Shown one piece after another: positions 31,201 through 39,206 of a stretch of DNA of 64,000 nucleotides. Location: the NCBI RefSeq assembly GCF_014842025.1, contig NZ_JACYUY010000005.1, forward strand, positions 62,001 to 126,000. Direction: 5' to 3'. Each line of letters starts with the position of its first letter. Positions within the stretch are counted from its first letter, which is position 1. A program made the position numbers and the translations under genes. The notes under the pieces were generated by a model. That model had not been told where the DNA came from. It did not search any database and saw only the letters and a list, made by a program, of their open reading frames with translations. The stretch is from Massilia sp. CFBP 13721 (lineage in GTDB: Bacteria; Pseudomonadota; Gammaproteobacteria; Burkholderiales; Burkholderiaceae_D).

Positions 31201-31233
31201 GTAAAACTCCGTTAAATTATTCTGTGTTCTTCG

Positions 31234-31268
31234 AAAAACGCCCGACCGGCGCGCAGGCTGGTCGGGCG
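31234..31268 (-). terminator. Terminator-like hairpin between sucA and sucB
   Basis: A 9-bp stem (CGCCCGACC with GGTCGGGCG) and a 12-nt loop are followed on the minus strand by TTTTT. It sits 8 bp past the sucA stop, inside what should be an operon. Confidence 0.8.
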
Positions 31269-31276
31269 TGACGATA

Positions 31277-34141
31277 TTACTTAGTCAGGATGAAGCCCTT
31301 GAGCTTCGAGAACGCCGTGTCGAGCAATTCCTTCTGCTGCGCCACGTGCTTGTCCGAGTAGCCGACAGCCGGAGCCGCCGAGGCCGGACGGCCGGCATAT
31401 GCCAGGCGCTGACCTTCGTCCATGTTTTCGAAGATATTGTGCTGGATCTGGAACCACGGACCCTGGTTTTGCGGCTCGTCCTGTGCCCACACGACTTCGG
31501 TCGCGTTGCTGAATTTCTTGAGTTCGGCGGCGAACGACTTGTGCGGGAACGGGTACATCTGTTCCATGCGGATAATCGCGACATCGGACACACCGCGCGT
31601 CTTGCGTGCGTTGACCAGGTCGAAATACACCTTGCCCGAGCAGACGATCACGCGCTTGACCTTCGACGCTTCGATCTTGTCGTCGCACTCGCCGATCACG
31701 GTCTGGAAGGCGCCCTTGGCCAGGTCGGTCAGCGGCGAGCCGGCGTCCTTGTTACGCAGCAGCGACTTCGGCGTGAAGATGACCAAAGGCTTGCGGAACT
31801 GGCGCACCATCTGGCGGCGCAGCAGGTGGAAGATCTGGGCAGCGGTGGTCGGCTGCACGACTTGCATGTTGTTGTCCGCGCACAGCTGCAGGAAGCGCTC
31901 GATACGGCCCGACGAGTGTTCCGGACCCTGGCCTTCGTAGCCGTGCGGCAGCATCATGACCAGGCCCGAAGCGCGGCCCCACTTCACTTCGCCCGAGGCG
32001 ATGAACTGGTCGATCACGACTTGCGCGCCGTTGACGAAGTCGCCGAACTGGGCTTCCCAGATCGTCAGCGTGTTCGGTTCCGCGGTCGAGTAGCCGTACT
32101 CGAAGCCGAGCACCGCTTCTTCCGACAGCACCGAGTCGATCACGGTGAACTGCGCCTGGTTGTCCGACACGTTGGCCAGCGGCAGGTAGATGCCCTGGTC
32201 CCAGCGTTCGCGGTTCTGGTCGTGCAGCACGGCGTGGCGGTGCACGAAGGTGCCGCGGCCGGCGTCCTGGCCCGACAGGCGGATCGCATAGCCCGACGAC
32301 AGCAGCGACGCATAGGCCAGGTGTTCGCCCATGCCCCAGTCGAGGTTCATTTCGCCGCGGCCCATGGTGGCGCGGTCGGTCAGTACCTTGTCGACCAGCG
32401 AGTGCGGCTTGAAGCCTTCCGGCACCTTGGTGATGCGTTCGGCCAGGCGCTTCAGTTCGGTCAGCGGCACGGCGGTATCGGCCGCGTCGGTCCACTTCTT
32501 GTTCAGGAACGGCGCCCAGTCGACGGCGAACTGGTTCTTGAAGTTGGTCAGCACCGGATCGACCGTGTGCTTGCCGGCGTCCATCGCGTCGCGGAAGGCG
32601 GCGACCAGCTTGTCGCCTTCGTCGGCGGCGATGGTGCCTTGGGTGGCCAGCTTTTCCGCGTACAGCTTGCGGGTGCCCGGGTGCTTGGCGATCTTCTTGT
32701 ACATCAGCGGCTGGGTCAGCGCAGGCGTGTCCTGCTCGTTGTGGCCCAGTTTGCGGTAGCAGATGATGTCGACCACGACGTCCTTGCCGAACTCGACACG
32801 GTAGTCGAGTGCAATTTGCGTAGCAAGAACAACAGCTTCAGGATCGTCGGCGTTCACGTGCAGCACCGGCGCTTCGATCATCTTGACCACGTCCGAGCAG
32901 TACAGCGTCGACCGGGCGTCGCGCGGGTCGGAGGTGGTGAAGCCGATCTGGTTGTTGATGACGATGTGGACCGTGCCGCCCGTGCCGTAGCCGCGGGTCT
33001 GCGCCAGGTTCAGGGTTTCCATGACCACGCCCTGACCGGCGAATGCGGCGTCGCCGTGCACCAGGATCGGCAGCACTTCCTTGCCCTTGCGGTCGCCGCG
33101 GCGTTCCATGCGCGCCTTGACCGAACCCTCGACGACCGGGTTGACGATTTCCAGGTGGGAAGGGTTGAAGGCCAGCGACAGGTGGACCGGGCCGCCCGGG
33201 GTCGAGACGTCGCTCGAGAAGCCCTGGTGGTACTTGACGTCGCCCGACGGCAGGTCGTCGGCGTGCTTGCCTTCGAATTCTTCGAACAGTTCCGACGGCG
33301 CCTTGCCGAGGGTGTTGACCAGCACGTTCAGGCGGCCGCGGTGGGCCATGCCGATGACGATTTCCTGCACGCCTTTTTCACCGGCGCGCTGGATGGTTTC
33401 GTCCATCGAGGCGATGAACGACTCGCCGCCTTCGAGCGAGAAGCGCTTGGCGCCGACGTATTTGGTGTGGAGGTAGCGTTCCAGGCCTTCGGCAGCCGTC
33501 AGGCGCTCGAGGATGTGGCGCTTCTTCTCGGCCGAGAAGGTCGGCGTGGAGCGGATCGATTCCAGGCGTTCCTGGATCCAGCGTTTTTCGGTCGGGTCGC
33601 TGACGTACATGAACTCCGCACCGATCGAGCGGGTGTAGGTGTCGCGCAGCATTTGCAGCAGGTCGCGCAGGGATGCGCTCTCGCCGCCGAAATAGGTGTT
33701 GCTGATGTTGAATTTGGTGTCGAGGTCGGCGTCGGTGAAGCCGTAGAACGACGGATCGAGCTCGGGAATCGGCGGACGTTCCTGGCGCTGCAGCGGGTCC
33801 AGGTTGGCCCAGCGCGAACCGAGGTAGCGATAGGCGGCGACCAGCTGGGTCACGGCGACGCGCTTGCGTGCCATTTCCGGGTCGGCTTCGCCGGCGCTGG
33901 CGGTCACGGTGCGGATCGGGCCCTGCTTGGCGCGCTCGGCGAACGAGGCGATGACCGAGGAGTGGATCACGTCGGGACGCGAGCTGCCGTCGACGGCAGG
34001 CACGTTCTGCATGCTGTCGAAATAGGCACGCCAGTTCTCCGGCACCGATCCTGGGTTGTTCAGGTAGGCTTCGTACAACTCTTCCACGTACGGCGCATTA
34101 CCGCCGAACAGGTACGAGTTTGCAAATTGTTGTTGCATCAT
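31277..34141 (-). CDS. sucA: 2-oxoglutarate dehydrogenase E1
   Basis: E1 decarboxylates 2-oxoglutarate with thiamine diphosphate. The 954-residue protein begins [31 protein letters not shown] and contains the E1 signature [11 protein letters not shown]. The diphosphate motif [11 protein letters not shown]...NNQIGF and conserved QHSG-like segments ([11 protein letters not shown]) are also visible. The start could be 34141 or 34138. It heads sucA-sucB-pspC-like-lpdA and is divergent from the Fur-boxed PepSY cluster. Confidence 0.97.
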   Translation of the reverse strand: MMQQQFANSYLFGGNAPYVEELYEAYLNNPGSVPENWRAYFDSMQNVPAVDGSSRPDVIHSSVIASFAERAKQGPIRTVTASAGEADPEMARKRVAVTQLVAAYRYLGSRWANLDPLQRQERPPIPELDPSFYGFTDADLDTKFNISNTYFGGESASLRDLLQMLRDTYTRSIGAEFMYVSDPTEKRWIQERLESIRSTPTFSAEKKRHILERLTAAEGLERYLHTKYVGAKRFSLEGGESFIASMDETIQRAGEKGVQEIVIGMAHRGRLNVLVNTLGKAPSELFEEFEGKHADDLPSGDVKYHQGFSSDVSTPGGPVHLSLAFNPSHLEIVNPVVEGSVKARMERRGDRKGKEVLPILVHGDAAFAGQGVVMETLNLAQTRGYGTGGTVHIVINNQIGFTTSDPRDARSTLYCSDVVKMIEAPVLHVNADDPEAVVLATQIALDYRVEFGKDVVVDIICYRKLGHNEQDTPALTQPLMYKKIAKHPGTRKLYAEKLATQGTIAADEGDKLVAAFRDAMDAGKHTVDPVLTNFKNQFAVDWAPFLNKKWTDAADTAVPLTELKRLAERITKVPEGFKPHSLVDKVLTDRATMGRGEMNLDWGMGEHLAYASLLSSGYAIRLSGQDAGRGTFVHRHAVLHDQNRERWDQGIYLPLANVSDNQAQFTVIDSVLSEEAVLGFEYGYSTAEPNTLTIWEAQFGDFVNGAQVVIDQFIASGEVKWGRASGLVMMLPHGYEGQGPEHSSGRIERFLQLCADNNMQVVQPTTAAQIFHLLRRQMVRQFRKPLVIFTPKSLLRNKDAGSPLTDLAKGAFQTVIGECDDKIEASKVKRVIVCSGKVYFDLVNARKTRGVSDVAIIRMEQMYPFPHKSFAAELKKFSNATEVVWAQDEPQNQGPWFQIQHNIFENMDEGQRLAYAGRPASAAPAVGYSDKHVAQQKELLDTAFSKLKGFILTK

Positions 34142-34383
34142 TCTTGCTCACCTTTTCTTCGCGCTTCGCGAGTTTGGCGGGTTAATCTAACCTTCCGCGA
34201 CACGGCCTGACCGGTTAGCGGATTGCAACTAGACATCAAGTTGTGGGGGAAGGACAGATGGGATAGGAGTTTCTCGCCACCCCATGATATTGGGCAAGTC
34301 ACCTGACCTACCACAATAGCGGGGGCTATTGTAACGCAACAAGCGGTGTGCATAAGGCGCGGACTGAATTTTGTTGACCACCT

Positions 34384-34404
34384 AAATGATAATAGTTATC
34401 ATTT
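34384..34404 (+). promoter_or_regulatory. Fur box upstream of the PepSY/flavin cluster
   Basis: The site is a perfect inverted repeat AAATGATAA-TAG-TTATCATTT, matching the Fur consensus of interleaved NATWAT units. It lies 27 bp before the ATG of the PepSY gene, so iron-bound Fur would block the promoter. Confidence 0.88.
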
Positions 34405-34431
34405 GCGTTGTGTACTCAACAGGAATCTTGC

Positions 34432-35100
34432 ATGTCTGTCCAGAACCCGCCGCGCTCCGCCCCGTCTGCGCCCGCCGCCCTGCCCGGTGCGCGGCGTTCG
34501 CTGTGGCTGAGGACGCTGCACCAGTGGCACTGGATCAGTTCGGCGATCTGCCTGATGACGATGTTGCTTTTTAGCATTACCGGTTTTACGCTGAACCATG
34601 CGGCGCAAATCGAAGCCAAGCCCGAGGTCACGCGCAGCAAGGCGACGGTGCCGGCGGTGCTGCTGCCCGCCCTGCGCAGCTATGCCGAACAGCACGTCGA
34701 CGCCGAGGCGCCGGTGCCGCAACAGCTGGCCGAATGGGCCAACAGCGCCTTCCCGGTCGACCTGCGCGGGCGCTCGGCGGAATGGAGCGAGGAAGATGCC
34801 TACATCGCCCTGCCGCGTCCGGGCGGCGACGCCTGGCTGCGCGTCAGTTTCGAAGGGACCGCCGAATACGAAGTCACCTCGCGCGGCGCCATTTCCTGGC
34901 TTAACGATCTGCACAAGGGCCGCAATACCGGCCCGGCGTGGAGCTGGTTCATCGACATCTTCGCATTCGCCTGCCTGGTCTTTTGCATTACCGGTTTCCT
35001 GATCATGAAGATCCATGCCGCCAACCGGCCGTCGACCTGGCCCGTGATCGGCTTCGGCATCGTGCTGCCGGCCGTGCTGGCGCTGCTGTTCATCCATTGA
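34432..35100 (+). CDS. PepSY-associated membrane protein, first gene of the iron-regulated flavin cluster
   Basis: The 222-residue protein has three membrane helices: about 35-55 (SAICLMTMLLFSITGFTLN), 170-190 and 200-220. A periplasmic PepSY-like domain lies between the first two. Histidines LHQWHW before helix 1 and NDLHKGR before helix 2 sit at membrane boundaries, where related PepSY proteins bind haem. It could carry electrons across the inner membrane toward a periplasmic flavoprotein. AGGA lies 7 nt before the ATG. It is followed 40 bp later by the DUF2271 gene. Confidence 0.85.
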   Translation: MSVQNPPRSAPSAPAALPGARRSLWLRTLHQWHWISSAICLMTMLLFSITGFTLNHAAQIEAKPEVTRSKATVPAVLLPALRSYAEQHVDAEAPVPQQLAEWANSAFPVDLRGRSAEWSEEDAYIALPRPGGDAWLRVSFEGTAEYEVTSRGAISWLNDLHKGRNTGPAWSWFIDIFAFACLVFCITGFLIMKIHAANRPSTWPVIGFGIVLPAVLALLFIH

Positions 35101-35140
35101 TTCCATCTTTCGTCTACCACCTCTATATAGAAGGCATTGC

Positions 35141-35653
35141 ATGAAACTGTCTCCCTCGCTCGCCATTGCCCTGCCCTTGATCTCGGGCGGCGCCGTGGCT
35201 GCCGACCTGTCGGTGAAATTCGAACTGCCGCAGCTGAACGTGGCCGAGTACCACAAGCCGTATGTCGCGATGTGGATCGAAAAGGGCGACGGCGCCGTCG
35301 CTTCCACGCTGGCTGTGCTGTACGACGTCAAGAAGAAGGACAACGCCGGCGAGAAATGGGTGAAGGATATGCGCACCTGGTGGCGCAAAGCGGGCCGCGA
35401 AGCCCAATTGCCGATCGACGGCGTCTCCGGCGCCACCCGCGCCGCCGGCACCCATACATTGACCTTCGGCCCGGCCAGAACCGGCATCGACAAGCTGCCG
35501 GCCGGCGACTACAAGCTGGTCGTCGAAGCCGCGCGCGAAGCGGGCGGACGCGAACTGGTGCGCGTGCCGTTCACGCTGCCGGCCAAGGGCAAGGTCGCTG
35601 CCAGCGCCAACGGCAAGGAAGAGCTCGGCGCCGTCTCCATCAACATCCAATAA
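35141..35653 (+). CDS. Periplasmic DUF2271 protein with a flavinylation-like motif
   Basis: The 170-residue protein has a Sec signal (MKLSPSLAIALPLISGGAVAA). The mature beta-rich domain includes the run MRTWWRKAGREAQ. At residues 93-99 it has DGVSGAT, which matches the [DN]GxSGAT-type sequence at which ApbE attaches FMN to a threonine (here Thr99). With an apbE homologue three genes on, it is the probable flavinylated electron carrier of the cluster. The motif is seen; the modification is inferred. Confidence 0.85.
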   Translation: MKLSPSLAIALPLISGGAVAADLSVKFELPQLNVAEYHKPYVAMWIEKGDGAVASTLAVLYDVKKKDNAGEKWVKDMRTWWRKAGREAQLPIDGVSGATRAAGTHTLTFGPARTGIDKLPAGDYKLVVEAAREAGGRELVRVPFTLPAKGKVAASANGKEELGAVSINIQ

Positions 35654-35663
35654 GGGAACCATC

Positions 35664-36500
35664 ATGCATAACTCCTTCCGCAGTTCATTCGTTAAGCATG
35701 GCGTCCTGGTGTTGATCCTGGCGGCCACCGCCGGCGCGGCCAGCGCCCACCGTCCGTGGATGCTGCCGACCTCGACCATCGTCGAAGACAAGGGCTGGGT
35801 TACGATCGACGGCGCCGTCTCGGAAGGCCTGTTCGACGTCGACCACATGCCGCTGCGCATGGACGGCGTCACCGTCACCGCCCCCGACGGCTCCACCGCG
35901 CCGGCCCCGGCCGCCGTGATGGGCAAGATGCGCTCCTCGATCGACCTGCCGCTGCCGCAGGAAGGCACCTACCGCATCGCCCTGGTCAGCAACAATGCGA
36001 TGGGCAGCTACAAGCTCGGCAACGAAGTGAAACGCTTCCGCGGCAGCGAAGCGGATTTTGCCAAGCAGGTGCCGGCCGGCGCGACCGATGTGCGCAAAAC
36101 CTTGACCCACCAGCGCATCGAAACCTTCGTCACCAACCACAAGACCAGCGAAGGCGCGCTCAAGCCGACCAACGCCGGCCTGGAAATGGTGCCGCTGACC
36201 CACCCGAACGACCTGCGCGCCAACGAAACCATGCGCGTACGCTTCCTGTTGGATGGCAAACCGCTGCCGAACCTGCCCTTCAGCCTGGTACCGGGCGGCG
36301 TGCGCTACCGCGGCGTGGCCGGCGAAATCCGCCTGACGACGGACGCCAAGGGCGAAGCCAGCTTCAAGCTGCCAGCCGCCAACATGTACTGGATGAACGC
36401 GGCCTACCCGCCGAATCCGGGCAAGGGCGCAGCGGACACGGGGCCGGCGGAAAGCAAGCGTTACGCCTATACCGCCACGCTCGAAGCGTTGCCGGAGTAA
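35664..36500 (+). CDS. Periplasmic DUF4198 protein with predicted mature N-terminal histidine
   Basis: The 278-residue protein has a signal peptide ending AASA, after which cleavage would expose HRPWMLPTST as the mature N-terminus. Two Ig-like or beta-sandwich regions follow. DUF4198 proteins are often linked to transition-metal uptake and several keep this N-terminal His-x-x-Trp pattern. It sits 10 bp after the DUF2271 gene and 9 bp before the TTG of the apbE-like gene. A role in binding iron or positioning the siderophore is inference. Confidence 0.85.
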   Translation: MHNSFRSSFVKHGVLVLILAATAGAASAHRPWMLPTSTIVEDKGWVTIDGAVSEGLFDVDHMPLRMDGVTVTAPDGSTAPAPAAVMGKMRSSIDLPLPQEGTYRIALVSNNAMGSYKLGNEVKRFRGSEADFAKQVPAGATDVRKTLTHQRIETFVTNHKTSEGALKPTNAGLEMVPLTHPNDLRANETMRVRFLLDGKPLPNLPFSLVPGGVRYRGVAGEIRLTTDAKGEASFKLPAANMYWMNAAYPPNPGKGAADTGPAESKRYAYTATLEALPE

Positions 36501-36509
36501 GAGGTTTCC

Positions 36510-37535
36510 TTGCCGTCCTCCCAGAACACGGTTCTCGTCCCGCTCGCCATCGACCCTGTCGCCATCCCCGGCGGCAGCGTGCTGCACGAGGCGTCCGGAT
36601 CGACCATGGGAACAAGCTGGTCGGCTCGCCTGCTGTTGCCGCCCGGCGTGAGCAGCCATCTCGGGCAGCAGATGCAGCTGGAACTCGACGGCATCGTCGC
36701 CGAGATGAGCCACTGGGAGCAGGATTCCGTGCTTGGCCGTTATAACCGGGCGCCGGCCGGCAGCTGGCATGCCCTGCCGCCGCGTTTCGTGGAAGTGCTG
36801 GAGTACGCGCTGCAAGTGGCGTCCGACAGTGGCGGCGCCTACGATCCCTTCGCCGGCGCTTTAGTGAACCTGTGGGGTTTCGGTCCCGAACGGCGCTACA
36901 ACCAGCCGGAGTTCTATGCGCCGGCGCCTGCGGCCGTGCAGTCCGTAGTGTCGCGGCGCGCCGCGCAGCACCCCCAATTCGACCGTGCCAACGCGCGCCT
37001 GCTGCAGCCCGGCGGCGCCCTGCTCGACTTCTCGTCCATCGCGAAAGGCTATGCCGTCGACCGCCTCGCCTGGTGCCTGGAACAGCACGGCGTGCGCCAT
37101 TACGTGGTCGAGATCGGCGGCGAGCTGCGCGGGGCCGGCATGAAACCCGACTGCCAGCCCTGGTGGGTCACGCTCGAAGGCGTGCCTGGCCTGGACAGCG
37201 CGCCGACAGTAGCCGCCCTGCACGGCCTGGCGGTCGCCACTTCCGGCGACTACCGGCGCTTTTTTGAACACGGCGGTGAACACGGCGCGCTGCGCGCCTC
37301 GCACACGCTCGATCCGCGCAGCGGCTATCCGGTCGCCAACGACGTCGCTTCCTGCACGGTGCTGCACGCGCGCTGCATGGCGGCCGATGCGCTGTCCACC
37401 ACCATTACCGTACTCGGCGCGCAGGCGGGCCTGGCGTTTGCCGAAGAACGCGATCTCGCCGCGCGCCTGCTGCTGCGCCGCGGCGGCGGCCTCGACGAAC
37501 TGACGACAAGGGCCTACCAGGCCATGCTGCAATGA
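36510..37535 (+). CDS. FAD:protein FMN transferase (ApbE family), no signal peptide
   Basis: ApbE enzymes transfer FMN from FAD to a threonine in target proteins. The 341-residue product shows the family landmarks STMGTSWSA near residue 32, AYDPFAGALVNLWGFGPE near 113, LLDFSSIAKGYAVDRLA near 180, VEIGGELRGAGMKPD near 205 and SHTLDPRSGYPV near 265. The start is TTG after GAGG; the DUF4198 stop lies in the same frame three codons upstream, so no signal peptide can be hidden. Most ApbE proteins that serve periplasmic targets are exported, so this is odd. It overlaps the next gene by 4 bp. Confidence 0.92.
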   Translation: MPSSQNTVLVPLAIDPVAIPGGSVLHEASGSTMGTSWSARLLLPPGVSSHLGQQMQLELDGIVAEMSHWEQDSVLGRYNRAPAGSWHALPPRFVEVLEYALQVASDSGGAYDPFAGALVNLWGFGPERRYNQPEFYAPAPAAVQSVVSRRAAQHPQFDRANARLLQPGGALLDFSSIAKGYAVDRLAWCLEQHGVRHYVVEIGGELRGAGMKPDCQPWWVTLEGVPGLDSAPTVAALHGLAVATSGDYRRFFEHGGEHGALRASHTLDPRSGYPVANDVASCTVLHARCMAADALSTTITVLGAQAGLAFAEERDLAARLLLRRGGGLDELTTRAYQAMLQ

Positions 37536-38869
37536 TGCTCACCATCGATCCCGCGCGCTGGGCCAGCGCCATCACCCTGGTCGCCGCCTGGGGCGGTTTG
37601 TGCGCGGCCATGCTGCGCAAACCGGCGGCTGCGGCGCCGACGGGCACGGCTGACTGGCTGGTGGTCTACGCCAGCCAGACCGGCAATGCCGACTACCTGG
37701 CGCAGCAGACCGCCGCCACCCTGTCCACCGGCGGCCTGTCGGCGCGCGCCGTGTGCGTGTCGAACCTGGACGCCGCCACGCTGGCCGGCGCCACGCGCGT
37801 CCTGTTCATCGCCAGCACCTATGGCGAGGGCGACTCGCCCGACACCGCCGCGCGCTTCGCCGGCGTGACAATGGCGGGCGCCCCCGACCTGTCGCACCTG
37901 CACTACGCCGTGCTGGCGCTGGGCGACAGCAGCTACGCCAACTACTGCGGCTTTGGCCGCGCCCTCGACGCCTGGCTGGGGGCACAAGGCGCCACCGCCC
38001 TGTTCGAGCGCATCGACGTCGACCGCGGCAATCCGGATGCGATCGCCGTCTGGCAGCACCAGTTGAGCCACCTGGCCGGCACCAGCGACCTGCCCGACTG
38101 GGAAGCGCCGGCCTATGGCGAATGGCGCATCCTCGAGCGCACCCGGCTCAATCCCGGCAGCGCCGGCGCCCCGCTCTACCGCATCGCCCTGGTGCCGCGC
38201 GCCGGCGCCCTGCCCGACTGGGAAGCGGGCGACCTGGTACAGGTCTGCGCCCCGGCCGACCCGGCGCAGCCGCGCGAATACTCGATCGCCTCGGTCCCAA
38301 GCGAAGGCCGCATCGAACTGCTGGTGCGCCTGCAGCAGCATGCCGACGGCAGCGCCGGCGCCGCCTCCGGCTGGCTCTGCCTCGACGCCGGCCTCGACGC
38401 CACCATCGCGCTGCGCGTGCGCGCCCACGCGCGCTTCCGCCTCGGTGAGAACGCCGCGCGCCCCTTGCTCCTGATCGGCAACGGCACGGGTCTGGCCGGC
38501 CTGCGCGCCCTGCTCAAGGCACGCATCGACGCCGGGGTGCACGACAACTGGCTGGTGTTCGGCGAACGCAACGTGCGCCATGACTTCCTGCTGCGCGACG
38601 AACTCGACGCCTGGCGCGAGGCCGGCGCCCTAACCCACCTCGACCTCGCCTTTTCGCGCGATGATGACGGACCGCGCTACGTGCAGCACCTGCTGGCCGA
38701 GCGCGGCGACGCCCTGCGCGCGTGGATCGCGCGTGGGGCGGCGATCTATGTCTGCGGCAGCCTGCAGGGGATGGCGAGCGGCGTGCACGAGGCGCTGGCC
38801 GCGGCGCTCGGAGCCGAGGCGCTCGATGCGCTGGCGGTGCAGGGGCGCTATCGGCGCGACGTGTACTGA
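37532..38869 (+). CDS. Membrane-anchored flavodoxin/NADPH-flavin reductase (sulfite-reductase alpha-like)
   Basis: The 445-residue protein has an N-terminal membrane helix (WASAITLVAAWGGLCAAML) and then a flavodoxin domain. FMN-binding loops are visible in VVYASQTGNADYLAQQ near residue 45, FIASTYGEGDSPD near 93 and LALGDSSYANYCGFG near 128. An FAD-binding REYSIAS motif lies near 250 and NADPH-binding LLIGNGTGLAGLRALL near 310. It ends VQGRYRRDVY, as CysJ-type reductases do. It would pass electrons from NADPH to the PepSY partner. The ATG overlaps the apbE stop (ATGA); ATG at 37535 is also possible. Confidence 0.9.
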   Translation: MMLTIDPARWASAITLVAAWGGLCAAMLRKPAAAAPTGTADWLVVYASQTGNADYLAQQTAATLSTGGLSARAVCVSNLDAATLAGATRVLFIASTYGEGDSPDTAARFAGVTMAGAPDLSHLHYAVLALGDSSYANYCGFGRALDAWLGAQGATALFERIDVDRGNPDAIAVWQHQLSHLAGTSDLPDWEAPAYGEWRILERTRLNPGSAGAPLYRIALVPRAGALPDWEAGDLVQVCAPADPAQPREYSIASVPSEGRIELLVRLQQHADGSAGAASGWLCLDAGLDATIALRVRAHARFRLGENAARPLLLIGNGTGLAGLRALLKARIDAGVHDNWLVFGERNVRHDFLLRDELDAWREAGALTHLDLAFSRDDDGPRYVQHLLAERGDALRAWIARGAAIYVCGSLQGMASGVHEALAAALGAEALDALAVQGRYRRDVY

Positions 38870-38928
38870 TCGACGTCCTGCCAGCGCATACAGGCGCCGG
38901 CCGCGCCGCGGGTACGCGTCTGCCTGGC

Positions 38929-39012
38929 GCGCGGGCATGCCCGCCCTACGGTGCACCACCCGTAGCAAGTTCATGGAACCGTCGTGTACCGTAGGGCGGG
39001 CATGCCCGCGCG
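38929..39012. repeat. Inverted pair of palindromic repeat units before the siderophore receptor
   Basis: Units GCGCGGGCATGCCCGCCCTACGG-like at 38929-38952 and its inverse at 38989-39012 are a GC-richer variant of the family. They occupy the first part of the 337-bp gap between the reductase and the TonB receptor; the rest holds the Fur box and leader. Confidence 0.8.
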
Positions 39013-39091
39013 GTCGTGCTTATCCCTTCGCATACCGTCTCCGCAAGGCCGTTGACCGCGTCGCCCCAACAATTCACGAAACAAGAACGCG

Positions 39092-39110
39092 AATGATAAC
39101 GATTCTCGTT
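39092..39110 (+). promoter_or_regulatory. Fur box upstream of the TonB-dependent receptor
   Basis: AATGATAACGATTCTCGTT matches the common bacterial Fur-box form GATAACGATTCTCATT. It lies about 96 bp before the receptor ATG and gives the receptor its own iron-controlled promoter. Confidence 0.8.
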
Positions 39111-39206
39111 TACATATCTTAACATCTTCACTAGAATGCTCGTCAGCCAAACAAGAAGCGCCCGCCTCCGCAGGCGTCCTCCAAAACGAGAGAAAACAGG
39201 AAGACC

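Noticed and set aside
31268..34210. 980-codon open frame opposite sucA
   Set aside because: Its composition is the reverse-strand shadow of sucA; it has no recognisable motif, and sucA is unambiguous.
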